This document shows, piece after piece, positions 51,366-60,979 of a stretch of DNA of 64,000 bases. Under the pieces are notes generated by a model. The model was not told the DNA's origin and ran no database searches. It saw nothing but the letters and a program-made list of their open reading frames with translations. The translations under genes were made by a program, and so were the position numbers. This DNA is from CAWFFV01 sp963814985 (GTDB lineage Bacteria > Chloroflexota > Ktedonobacteria > Ktedonobacterales > Ktedonobacteraceae), in contig CAWFFV010000119.1 in NCBI GenBank assembly GCA_963814985.1, forward strand, positions 52,307 to 116,306, read 5' to 3'. How positions within the stretch are numbered: the stretch's first letter is position 1; each line of letters opens with the position of its first letter.

Positions 51366-54229
51366 ATGGCACAACCATCTCTAATGAAACCTATTAGCAT
51401 TTTCTATTCCTATGCCAGAGAAGACGAGAACTCACGACAAAAACTAGAGTACACCTTTCATACTTAAACGATCAGGTCAGATTGAAACCTGGCATGAAGG
51501 GAATATCCCTCCTGGATCCGATGGGAAGATGAGATAAATCAGCGCCTGGACGGGCTGGCATAATTTTGTTACTGATTAGCCCTGACTTCCTTGCTTCAGA
51601 TCACTGTTACAATATAATGGAATATGCATTGATGCGATCTGAGCAAGGCAAAGCACGCGTCATCCCCATCATGCTTCGCTACACTAATTTGCATGATACT
51701 CCATTTGGCAACCTGGCACCTTTGCCTAGAAATGGTAAGCCGGTTACCTCCTGGAAAAATCGTGATGAAGCATTCTTTGATATTGCAAGAGGCATACAAC
51801 AAGTAGTTAAAGAAACATCGGCAGCTAATGTGCAATGGGTTGACGAAGGCATTACGTTCTAGTGGCACGCAAAAGATATGAAGAAGCATTGGTTGCCTAT
51901 GAGCAGGCTCTTCGCCTTGAGCCAGCAAATATCCTTGCTTCCATTGGTAAAGGGGATGCGCTTCGTAGTCTCAATCGCTATGAGGAAGCATTGGTTGCCT
52001 ATGAGCAAGCTCTTCGCCTTGAGCCTGATAATGTCGCTTGCCTGCATTGGCAAGGCGCATACACTTTACAACCTGAAGCGATATATAGATGCTTTAGCAG
52101 CCTTTGATCGAGCTATTTCTTTCGATCCTCTAACCCAAGCGCATATCTTGGTAAAGGTGATGTACTCTACTATCTCAAACGATTTGAAGATGCATTAACT
52201 GCCTATGAGCAAGCTATTCGCCTTAACCCCAGAACGCAGTCGCCTATATTAGCAAGGGGCAGGTACTTTATCATCTCGAACGATACGAAGAAGCGTTAGT
52301 AATTTATGAGCAAGCCCTTCTTTTGTCTCCTGATAACGCAAGCGCTATATTTCTCCAAAGGAAATGTGTTGCGTCGGCTTCTCAGGTACGACGAAGCATT
52401 AGTAAGCTACGACCAGGCAATTCGCCTTGATCCCACAAACGCCCATGCTTATTTGAATAGAGGTGATACGTACCTTGAACTGGGGAAGGATGAGGAGGCA
52501 CTAGTAAGCTACGATCAAGCTACTTCGCTTGATCCCACAAATGCTCTTGCATACTACTCTAAAGCGAAAATACTACGTCAACTCCGCCAATATGATGAAG
52601 CCTCGATTGCCTCTGAGAAAGCCTTGAGCCTGGGATTCAATGTAGAAGATACAGGCATCGTAGAAAGTTCGCCAATCCTGCGTACACGTATTGAGCAGGT
52701 ACAAAAGTTTCTCATGGCCGCTGGTTTTGACTGCGCTACTCTATCCAACGCGGTTGGCTTTCTTGCCAGGCCTAAAATACCTATATGGCGTGCGCGTTTC
52801 CCTAGAGGCTTATATGTACGAGTTTTGTTCGATAATCCTCTTGATGACAGAACAGTACGGTCTATATACGATGATTTTCAAAAACATAGCGATCATGCGC
52901 TGGTGATTATTAATACACAACCCGATATCAGCGGATGGGGAGAAATAAACGTATTACGTGGAGCACAGGGAAAGAATCGCTTTGTGTGTTTGCCAATCAC
53001 TGAAATGCAAATACAAGAAGGTACTCGCTTCACATCAAGAACTTCAAACACTTCAATTATATATCCATAAGTTTCTTGGAAAAGGTTTTGATCCATATGA
53101 TGTACGAGATCCCGTCTCTGGTGCAATCAGTTTCTTTGGTCGGCAACGTTTAACTGAAGAAATATTAGACGCATTGAGTCAGGGACAACGACTTGGACTC
53201 TTCGGTATTCACAAGATGGGGAAAAGTTCTCTCCTGCAACAGATGCAAAAGAAAGCTGAATTTCCCGTTGCCTATGTCTACCTTAACACCGATGATAGTT
53301 TAACACATATCTACAAGCGTATCGTAGAAGGCTGGGCCGTTAATGGCTCTTTGAAGTATCGTGACTTCAATTGGACATTGCCACAACTAAATACAAATGC
53401 TAATCTGAAAGAGAGTTTTGACTCGGCAGCGAAAGATTTACTGGCCTATCTGAGTACAGTGGCAGATACGCCTCCTCTGTTAGGAATATTCTTAGACGAA
53501 ATTGAACATATAGCTCCCTATAGAGAAGGTGATGAGAAAGCTCTGCAATTATATGTAAGCCTGATGGACTCCTTGAGAGGACTGCAACAGGAAACAAAGA
53601 GTATCGCTTTACTCTTTGCAGGCGTTCACCCTGGCATTGCCAGGTACAACTACTTCTGGGGCAATCAAAAAAATCCGATGCATCAGGTAATACTGGAAAA
53701 ATTCTTACCACCATTAGATCAATATGACTGCTCTTATATGATACGTAGCCTGGGACAACAAATTAATCTCACATACGAGGAGAATGCTCTACAGTACATC
53801 CTGGATATGAGTGGCTCACACCCATTTGTAGCACGGCAAATATGCAGTCTTGCCTATAAAAAGCGGCGAGATATGGGTCCTATTTCTGCCGAAATTGTCG
53901 GAGAAGTGGTGCAGGAATTTATACGCAATCCCTCAACAGCTTCTTATTTTGATGAGCGTGGTTTGTGGGGTGAATTAAACAAACCAAACATATGGGGAGA
54001 AGAGATTGGAAAAGCCAACCATGAACTCCTATGTACATTGGCACGTTCAACAGAAGCTTTATCCCAGGAAGAACTATGCGCAACCTCAAATAAAAATGCG
54101 GCCCAACAAGCGTTTTATGCACTTAAAGAGCGTAGTATTATCAGTTCTCCAGACAACTCTGGCTACTATCAAATTACCTTTGGCCTGTTTCGTGACTGGA
54201 TACGTCTGCACCAGTTGGATATAGAATAA
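51366..54229 (+). pseudogene. TIR - TPR - unknown domain - AAA/STAND ATPase protein, many frameshifts
   Basis: ATG 51366 begins MAQPSLMKPISIFYSYARED, the start of a TIR domain, which continues in other frames with KRSGQIETWHEGNIPPGS and AGIILLLISPDFLASDHCYN. The likely catalytic Glu is in IMEYALMRSEQG. About eight TPR units follow (RYEEALVAYEQALRLEP, RYDEALVSYDQAIRLDP and others). Next is an uncharacterised alpha/beta segment of about 110 residues (YVRVLFDNPLDDRTVRSIYD; HALVIINTQPDISGWGEINV). The 3' half is an intact ATPase frame: FDPYDVRDPVSGAISFFGR, Walker A GIHKMGKSSLL, Walker B LLGIFLDEIEHIAP and a C-terminal winged-helix region. At least six shifts lie in 51440-53040, and the ATPase part is unbroken. 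TIR domains in bacterial defence often destroy NAD+ when triggered. Confidence 0.75.
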
Positions 54230-54237
54230 CGGAGCGC

Positions 54238-56460
54238 ATGATGCAAAACCCTTTTAATTTTGGGAAACCAGTCTCTCCCCAGAAATTCGTTGGCCGCAGG
54301 GAACAAATAGAGGATGTGGTTACCGATCTTATAAACCCTGGAGGTCATTCTCACGCTATTATTGGTGGTCGCAGGTTTGGTAAGACCAGTTTTCTCGTAG
54401 CACTCCAGGATATGCTCATCAAACAGTTAGAGCATACAGAACCAGAAGAATGGTACGTATTTCCAGTCCTTATCAACCTCAAAGGTCTTGGGAAACGTTC
54501 ACCAGAAGGTGTGTTCAGCCTCATGCTACGTACTCTGTATGACTATCTTCATTCTCCACTCTATAAAAGAGAACTGGGTATTGTCCTTGATATAGATGTG
54601 ACGCAAACACAGTTATCCTCTTTTGCGCAAAATGATGAGCAAGAATGCACATTCGATAGATTCTCCAGGATCCTGGAAGATCTGTTGGAGGTGTTCAATA
54701 AGGATTATGGTCTGCTCAGTTTCGTATTTCTTATTGATGAGACCGAGGAGATTGTGGATCAGGACTGGACAGAGGTACTCTTTGGTCACTTGCGCTCTCT
54801 TATCTATGTCGGAGCCTTGTCACACTATATTCGTTGTGTGCTTACTGGCTCTTCCAAAATTATCGAGGTGCGAGAAAAAGGCTCTCCCCTCCTAAATGTA
54901 TTGAAAGTGATCTACCTGGAAGCGCTCAGTAACGAAGATATTCTGGAAATCATCCACTGGGCAAATAACGTGCATCCTGATGTTGCTAACGCAGTGCTAC
55001 AACAATGTGGTGGCAATCCGTTTCTTGCCCAATATGTGATGCACTTTGTGTGGGATAGTATTCTTAAAGACATAGAAGTATCAGTCCCTGCGATAGTCGG
55101 CAGGTTTCTTCGTGAGCGTCGTAGTGATTTAGAGCAATGGCAATCTGACATTGGTGAAGCCGGCTTGATAGCATATAAAGTTCTGACGGAAGCTGATGTC
55201 TGGTTAACTGAAGCACAGGTAAAGCAACAAGTAACTAATCCACAACTTAAACCCAAAATTGGATCAGCATTGGTAAGCCTATGCTATCATGGTCTGGTGA
55301 TACACGATGGCACATGGAGCAAATATCGTATTGCAGGCGAATTGTTCAAAAACTGGTTTGTCGATGATATACTTCTTTCGCTGGATACTCCATCTCCACC
55401 AAACAATCCCTCTACTACCTTTTTAGATTGTGAGCCAACTCCACATATTCACTTGAACACACGCATTTTCCCGACAGCTTACTGCCACTCGATGACGGCA
55501 GATAGATTTCCCTTTGTAACATGCGTTATTGACAATACATGCCAGTATTGCATGAACGCAAAGGTAAGTGTCGAGGTCACCATTCAAGGCTTCAGTGAGT
55601 CTTGTATTGATACACTAGATGTACCCTCAGGTCAGTCAGAGCAGACAATTTTGTTACCGAAGTTAAGTAAGAGTGCTGTTATGACACTCATGAAATATAT
55701 CCAACACAGTGCAGAGTTCTTGTCAGGAGACACACGGAGAATGGCCCTAAAGATATTTATGCAAAGAGTTATGATATCGAACTGCATGCATTTGATACCG
55801 CCATTCTCGCTATTTTGACCACAGACGGCAGCATTGCAGAAGACCTTACAGACTATCTCTCAGTCTTTATTACTCCACATTTGCAAGAAGTTGAGGGACT
55901 GATAGGATTGGCCGCTAAAAAATTTTCCAGTATAGGGATAGTCGGATACCAGGGAGCAACAGATCTTATAGATGCTCGTAAGAATTCAAGACTACAAGCG
56001 AAGGCCTTTTTTTATACGCTCAAACAGCATGCAGGTATTGTATATACGAACTCACCTGTAAATTACGGAAAGCAACCAGATCATATTACCCAACGTGTAC
56101 GGCCTCCATTTGTCAGCTTAATGCAGCATCAGGGACCAGGACAGGCCAATTGCATTGATGGAGCAATGCTTTTCGCCAGTCTTGTTAGAGAATGTTGGCA
56201 TGGAACCACTCATTGTTATTATTGCAGGACATGCTTTTGTCGGGTGGCGCATATGGAAAGGGATCAATGAGTACGATTTCTTAGAGACCACGATGATAGG
56301 TAGCCAATCATTTCAAACGGCACTCAAAGCAGGAAACGCACAATATGAATCAGCTCTACACAATGGTTATGACAAACGAAATTTATTCCATATCGATGGT
56401 TTCATGCGTATCGTTGATGTTGCTGACTGCCGCAAAAGAGGAATCCATCCCCTGATGTGA
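54238..56460 (+). pseudogene. AAA/STAND ATPase joined to a transglutaminase-like protease domain, two frameshifts
   Basis: It starts at ATG 54238 or 54241, with CGGAG upstream, 8 bases after the preceding gene. Residues 1-375 form an ATPase: QKFVGRREQIEDVVTDLINP, Walker A GGRRFGKTS (43-51), Walker B FVFLIDETEEI (162-172), and a helical part with CGGNPFLAQYVMH. A beta-rich region with several cysteines follows (about 395-490). A shift near 55745 leads to KDIYAKSYDIELHAFDTAIL and then to a transglutaminase-like domain. This has GPGQANCIDGAMLFASL (nucleophile Cys), and after another shift LIVIIAGHAFVGWRIWKG (His) and FLETTMIGSQSFQTA. It ends at 56460. The plan fits a nucleotide-switch sensor that releases a protease. 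Confidence 0.72.
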
Positions 56461-56518
56461 TAGTCAATCACAATTCTCTCCATCCTGGCCGCTGTGGTAT
56501 CATGTAACAAGGTTCCAA

Positions 56519-56695
56519 TGTAACTATTCAGGTCTCCTCACCACCTGCGGTGGCTCGCTCTTGTTTAGTGTGGGTTGTGTTGCCACTGATGAAGGTTGCG
56601 GCGCAACCTTCATCAGTGGCAACACAACCCACACTAAACGGCTGGCGAACTGCCTACGGCAGTGAGGAATCAAGAAAAAACACCTGAATAGTTAC
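56519..56695 (+). repeat. Palindromic mobile repeat, copy E (best preserved)
   Basis: The ends GTAACTATTCAGGT and ACCTGAATAGTTAC are perfect 14-bp inverted repeats. Between them are a CCACC-TGC-GGTGG hairpin, a perfect 37-bp central stem (56563-56599 with 56603-56639, loop GGC) and a CTGCC/GGCAG hairpin with GAGGAATC. GTTCCAA occurs on both sides (56512-56518 and 56696-56702), probably the target-site duplication. It is the right border of the conflict-like block and lies 54 bases before leuC. Confidence 0.88.
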
Positions 56696-56749
56696 GTTCC
56701 AACAAAAAATGCCAGGGGAGCACTAACTTTTTATCCAGGAGTTTTTAGA

Positions 56750-58154
56750 ATGCCAAAGACGATGTTTGAAAAGATCTGGGACGCCCATGTAGTACGCGAT
56801 ATTCCCGGAGAGTCAACAGTGCTTTATATTGATCGCCATCTGGTGCATGAGGCGACCTCGCCACAGGCTTTTGCTGGCCTACGAACAGCAGGCCTCCCTG
56901 TACGACGCCCCGATGCCACTGTTGCCGTACTTGATCATAATGTGCCAACGGTCAATGGTCGGCGTATGTTGGATGTTGTGGATCAGGAGAGCAGCCTGTG
57001 CATCACCACTATGGAGCAGAATGCACAAGATTTCGACCTGACACTCTTCGATATGACAGACGCACGTCAGGGCATTGTACATATCATTGGACCGGAACAG
57101 GGTCTGACATTACCAGGAATGACACTCGTTTGCGGCGACTCACATACTTCCACACATGGTGCCCTGGGTGTTTTTGCTATCGGTATTGGTACCAGCGAGG
57201 TTGAGCATGTTCTGGCGACACAGTGCCTTTTGCAGAAGAAACCCAAAACCATGAATATTCGCGTGGAGGGTACGCTGGCTCCTGGTGTAACGGCTAAAGA
57301 TGTAGCCCTGGCAATCATTGGGAAACTGGGTACGGGCGTTGGCACTGGCTATGTGATCGAGTTTAGTGGTTCTACTGTGCGAAATCTCTCCATGGAGGGT
57401 CGCATGACCCTTTGCAATATGGCTATCGAAGCTGGTGCACGCGCCGGTATGATTGCTCCCGACGAAACCACCTTTGCCTACCTCAAAGGGCGACACTATG
57501 CTCCCCAGGGCAAACTCTTCGATCAGGCGGTTGCATCCTGGCGACAACTTGCCAGTGATCCAGGTGCACACTTCGATGCCGTCCATGAGATCAACGTTGA
57601 GAGGCTTGGGACCACAAGTTACCTGGGGTGTAAATCCCGGTATGGTGACTGATGTCAATGGGGTTGTACCCGATCCTGCTACAGAGCATGACCCGCTGAA
57701 GCGCCAGAGCTATGAGCGAGCCTTGAAGTATATGGGCCTCAATCCTGGGCAGAAGATCACCGAGATCAAGCTCGACACAATCTTTATTGGTTCTTGCACC
57801 AACTCGCGCCTGGAAGATCTGCGCATGGCGGCTCACTACGTCAAGGGTAAGCATGTTGCTCCATCAGTGCGTGCAATGGTTGTGCCTGGCTCAATGCAGG
57901 TGCGTCGCATCGCTGAAGAAGAAGGATTGGCAGATATCTTCCGTGAAGCGGGTTTTGAGTGGCGCGAAGCCGGCTGTAGTATGTGTATTGCTATGAATGG
58001 TGATCGTCTCTCCGAGGGTGAGCGCTGTGCTTCAACCAGTAACCGCAATTTCGAGGGACGCCAGGGACGTGGCGGACGTACCCACCTTGTCAGCCCTGCA
58101 ATGGCAGCAGCAGCAGCAGTCGTTGGACATTTCGTGGATATACGTGATCTCTAA
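56750..58154 (+). CDS. leuC: 3-isopropylmalate dehydratase large subunit, one frameshift
   Basis: LeuC and LeuD isomerise 2- to 3-isopropylmalate in leucine synthesis; LeuC holds the [4Fe-4S] cluster. ATG 56750 follows CAGGAG. It has TVAVLDHNVPTVNG, LVCGDSHTSTHGALGVFAIG and RAGMIAPDETTFAYLKGRHY. At the GGG of 57608-57610 one extra base shifts the frame. The other frame continues at once with PQVTWGVNPGMVTDV, the cluster ligands IGSCTNSRLEDLR and CSMCIAMNGD, and ASTSNRNFEGRQGRGGRTHL to 58154. Nothing is lost but the phase, so a homopolymer sequencing error is likely. Confidence 0.93.
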
Positions 58155-58191
58155 ATTGTGCTAAACACACGAGCCAGAGGAGGGCAAAAAA

Positions 58192-58815
58192 TTGGAACCA
58201 TTTACTACACTGACAGGCCTGGTAGCACCATTGGATCGTACAAATGTCAATACTGACGAAATTACTCCGGCCCGTTTTCTCAAAACGATCAAGCGCACAG
58301 GCTTTGCGAATGCGCTTTTCGCCAACTGGCGTTTTCTTAGCGATGGTCAGCCCAATCCTGATTTTGTGCTGAATGTGCCACGCTACCAGGGAGCAAGTAT
58401 TTTATTGGCCGGTGATAATTTTGGGTGCGGTTCGTCTCGTGAACATGCTCCGTGGGCTATCCGTGAATACGGCTTTCGTTGTCTTATCGCACCCAGCTTT
58501 GCCGATATCTTCTACAATAACTGCTTCAACAATAGTATTCTCCCGGTGACTCTCGATGAGGCTATCGTACAGGAGCTATTCGCCGAAGTAGAGGCTACCA
58601 GGGGCTATACACTCAGCATTGATCTGGAGACACAAACTGTGGTCACCCCCAATCAGCGGGTGTTGCGCTTTGAGATCGACAAGTTCAGGAAAGAGGCTTT
58701 GCTCAAAGGGCTGGATAATATTGGCTGGACGCTCTCACACGATGACGAAATTAGTGCCTACGAAAAACGCAGACAACAGGAAGCCCCGTGGTTATTTAAC
58801 ATGGCGGCGCGATAA
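58192..58815 (+). CDS. leuD: 3-isopropylmalate dehydratase small subunit
   Basis: The 207-residue LeuD starts at TTG 58192 with AGGAGGG upstream. It has GLVAPLDRTNVNTDEITPAR, the substrate-recognition NFGCGSSREHAPWAIREYG and APSFADIFYNNCFNNSILPV. It pairs with LeuC 37 bases upstream. No leuB is in the window. Confidence 0.96.
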   Translation: MEPFTTLTGLVAPLDRTNVNTDEITPARFLKTIKRTGFANALFANWRFLSDGQPNPDFVLNVPRYQGASILLAGDNFGCGSSREHAPWAIREYGFRCLIAPSFADIFYNNCFNNSILPVTLDEAIVQELFAEVEATRGYTLSIDLETQTVVTPNQRVLRFEIDKFRKEALLKGLDNIGWTLSHDDEISAYEKRRQQEAPWLFNMAAR

Positions 58816-58913
58816 TACTGAAGGAGTGGCCCTTTGCATTGGTATTGTGGTCGCTCCCTGTTTGATACTTGTAATCAGTACCTTGTTGGATACTTCAAGC
58901 AAAGGAGCATGTT

Positions 58914-59993
58914 GTGGCAACCCAACAAATTGATTCTAGCATGGTTGTTTATCAGATCCTCAATGAAGAGGGAGACCTGGTAGGCCCAATGCCCGACCTC
59001 AGTACGGAACGTTTGCTCACACTCTACCGGGCTATGCAACTGGGCCGTGCTTTCTCTAATAAACTGATCGCTCTCCAGAGACAGGGGCGCTCCACAACCT
59101 TTGGATCGCTTGTTGGTCAGGAGGCAACGGCGGTGGGTTTAGCTGCTCCCTTGCAGTCGCAAGACTGGCTCACCACCTCCTATCGCGAGATTGCCTCTCT
59201 TATGCTCAAAGGTGTTCCACTGCCTACTCTGATCTATACATTTCGCGGCTTCACTGCTGCTTATCCCAAAGAAACCCGTTGTCTCCCCTTTCAAATCGTG
59301 ATTGGCACACAGATGCTTCATGCGGTTGGCCTGGCAATGGCAGCCAAAATAGCTGGTGATCCCGTCGTAGCTGTGGGCGTATGTGGTGATGGTGCGACCT
59401 CCGAAGGAGATTTCAATGAGGCGTTGAACTTCGCCGGCGTCTTTCAGGCTCCTGTCGTGTTTGTGGTCCAGAACAACGGTTGGGCCATTAGCGTACCGCG
59501 TCACCGTCAGTCTGCGGCACCTACGCTGGCGGCCCGTGGTATAGGCTTTGGTATTCCCTCTGTTCTTGTCGATGGCAATGATATCCTCGCTGTTTATGAT
59601 GTGATGCAGCAGGCTGTTGAGCGTGCCCGTGCCGGACAGGGACCAACACTTGTTGAGGCTCTAACGTATCGCATTGGTGCACATACAACCGCAGACGATC
59701 CTACGCGCTATCGCGACTCCACCGAAGTAGAGGCCTGGCACGCTAAAGACCCCATTACACGTTTCCGACATTTCCTGATGAAACGTGATCTGCTTACCGA
59801 GGAACAAGATCGGCAACTCCTGGAAGCGATTGAAGCAGAGATTAATGACGCAGTCAACACAGCTGAGTCGATGCCTCCGCCTGCTCCTGATGGCTTTTTC
59901 GACTACATGGCAGCAAGCCTCTCCCCACGTTTGCAGGAACAGCGCGAGGATCTCTTGCGCTATGCAAAACAGCATGAAAGGGGAAAAATGTAA
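58914..59993 (+). CDS. pdhA: Pyruvate dehydrogenase E1 component, alpha subunit
   Basis: E1 alpha with E1 beta decarboxylates a 2-oxoacid using thiamine diphosphate. GTG 58914 follows AAAGGAG. The TPP motif is complete at 158-188 (GDGATSEGDFNEALNFAG to VVQNN). The phosphorylation-loop-like part YRIGAHTTADDPTRYRDSTE and KDPITRFRHFL match Bacillus-type PdhA. A branched-chain 2-oxoacid enzyme is the main alternative, since leuCD precede it, but the sequence pattern favours pyruvate. It is the first gene of a four-gene complex operon. Confidence 0.9.
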   Translation: MATQQIDSSMVVYQILNEEGDLVGPMPDLSTERLLTLYRAMQLGRAFSNKLIALQRQGRSTTFGSLVGQEATAVGLAAPLQSQDWLTTSYREIASLMLKGVPLPTLIYTFRGFTAAYPKETRCLPFQIVIGTQMLHAVGLAMAAKIAGDPVVAVGVCGDGATSEGDFNEALNFAGVFQAPVVFVVQNNGWAISVPRHRQSAAPTLAARGIGFGIPSVLVDGNDILAVYDVMQQAVERARAGQGPTLVEALTYRIGAHTTADDPTRYRDSTEVEAWHAKDPITRFRHFLMKRDLLTEEQDRQLLEAIEAEINDAVNTAESMPPPAPDGFFDYMAASLSPRLQEQREDLLRYAKQHERGKM

Positions 59994-60970
59994 TGCAGAT
60001 GACGATGATTGAAGCATTGAACCAGGCTCTTACACTCGAACTGGAACGTGATAAACGAGTGGTGCTGTTTGGTCAAGATGTGGGTGTCAATGGCGGTGTC
60101 TTTCGCGTCACTGAACATCTACAGCAAACTTTTGGTGAACAGCGTGTCTTCGATACACCCTTGTCGGAGTCTGCCATTATCGGTAGCTCTGTAGGTATGG
60201 CAGTCTATGGTTTGCGTCCTATTGCCGAGATACAATTTGCGGGCTTTCTCTTTCTCTGTATGAGCCAACTGGTGACACAGGCAGCACGAATGCGTTTTCG
60301 CAGTGCTGGTGTCTATACCTGTCCGCTGGTCGTGCGTGCTCCCTATGGTGGTGGTGTGCGTACACCAGAACTGCACTCGGACAGCCTGGAAGGTATCTTT
60401 ATGCAAACGCCAGGACTAAAGGTGGTCATTCCTTCTAATCCCTATGATGCCAAGGGACTACTTGCCTCAGCCGTTGCAGATCCCGATCCTGTACTTTTCC
60501 TGGAAAATATCAAGTTATATCGTTCGTTTCGCCAGGAAACACCGGAAGATCACTATATGCTTCCACTGGGTAAGGCAAATATTGTGCAAGAGGGCACAGA
60601 TGTCAGCCTGTTTGCCTATGGGGCAATGGTACAGGTAGCCCAATCTGCAACAAAGCAGGCTCAACAGGAAATAGGAATAAGCGTCGAGATTATTGACCTG
60701 CGTACCGTCTGGCCCCTTGACGAAGCAGCAATCGTAGCCTCCGTTGAAAAAACAGGGCGGGCTGTGATTGTCCATGAGGCTGCCCGTGCAGGTGGAGTAG
60801 GAGCTGAGGTTATCTCGATTATCAATGAGCGCTGCCTCTATTCACTGCTAAAACCTGTAGAGCGTGTTTCAGGCTATGATACTCCATACCCTGCGCCTGG
60901 ACAGGAAGATTATTATTTACCAACGCCGGCTAAAGTGCTCGATGCACTCAAGCGCGTGATGGAGCCTTAG
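59993..60970 (+). CDS. pdhB: Pyruvate dehydrogenase E1 component, beta subunit
   Basis: The ATG overlaps the E1 alpha stop (TAATG), so translation is coupled. The 325-residue protein has MIEALNQALTLELERDKRVV, VLFGQDVGVNGGVFRVTEHL, FDTPLSESAIIGSSVGMAVY, RAPYGGGVRTPELHSDSLEG and GLKVVIPSNPYDAKGLLASA. The C-terminal domain has VEIIDLRTVWPLDEAAIVAS. It is the full expected length with no breaks. Confidence 0.95.
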   Translation: MQMTMIEALNQALTLELERDKRVVLFGQDVGVNGGVFRVTEHLQQTFGEQRVFDTPLSESAIIGSSVGMAVYGLRPIAEIQFAGFLFLCMSQLVTQAARMRFRSAGVYTCPLVVRAPYGGGVRTPELHSDSLEGIFMQTPGLKVVIPSNPYDAKGLLASAVADPDPVLFLENIKLYRSFRQETPEDHYMLPLGKANIVQEGTDVSLFAYGAMVQVAQSATKQAQQEIGISVEIIDLRTVWPLDEAAIVASVEKTGRAVIVHEAARAGGVGAEVISIINERCLYSLLKPVERVSGYDTPYPAPGQEDYYLPTPAKVLDALKRVMEP

Positions 60971-60979
60971 AGGGACGCT

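Noticed and set aside
56750..58154. Programmed frameshifting in leuC
   Set aside because: There is no slippery heptamer with a downstream pseudoknot that I can see, and LeuC is never known to need one; a sequencing error or mutation is simpler.
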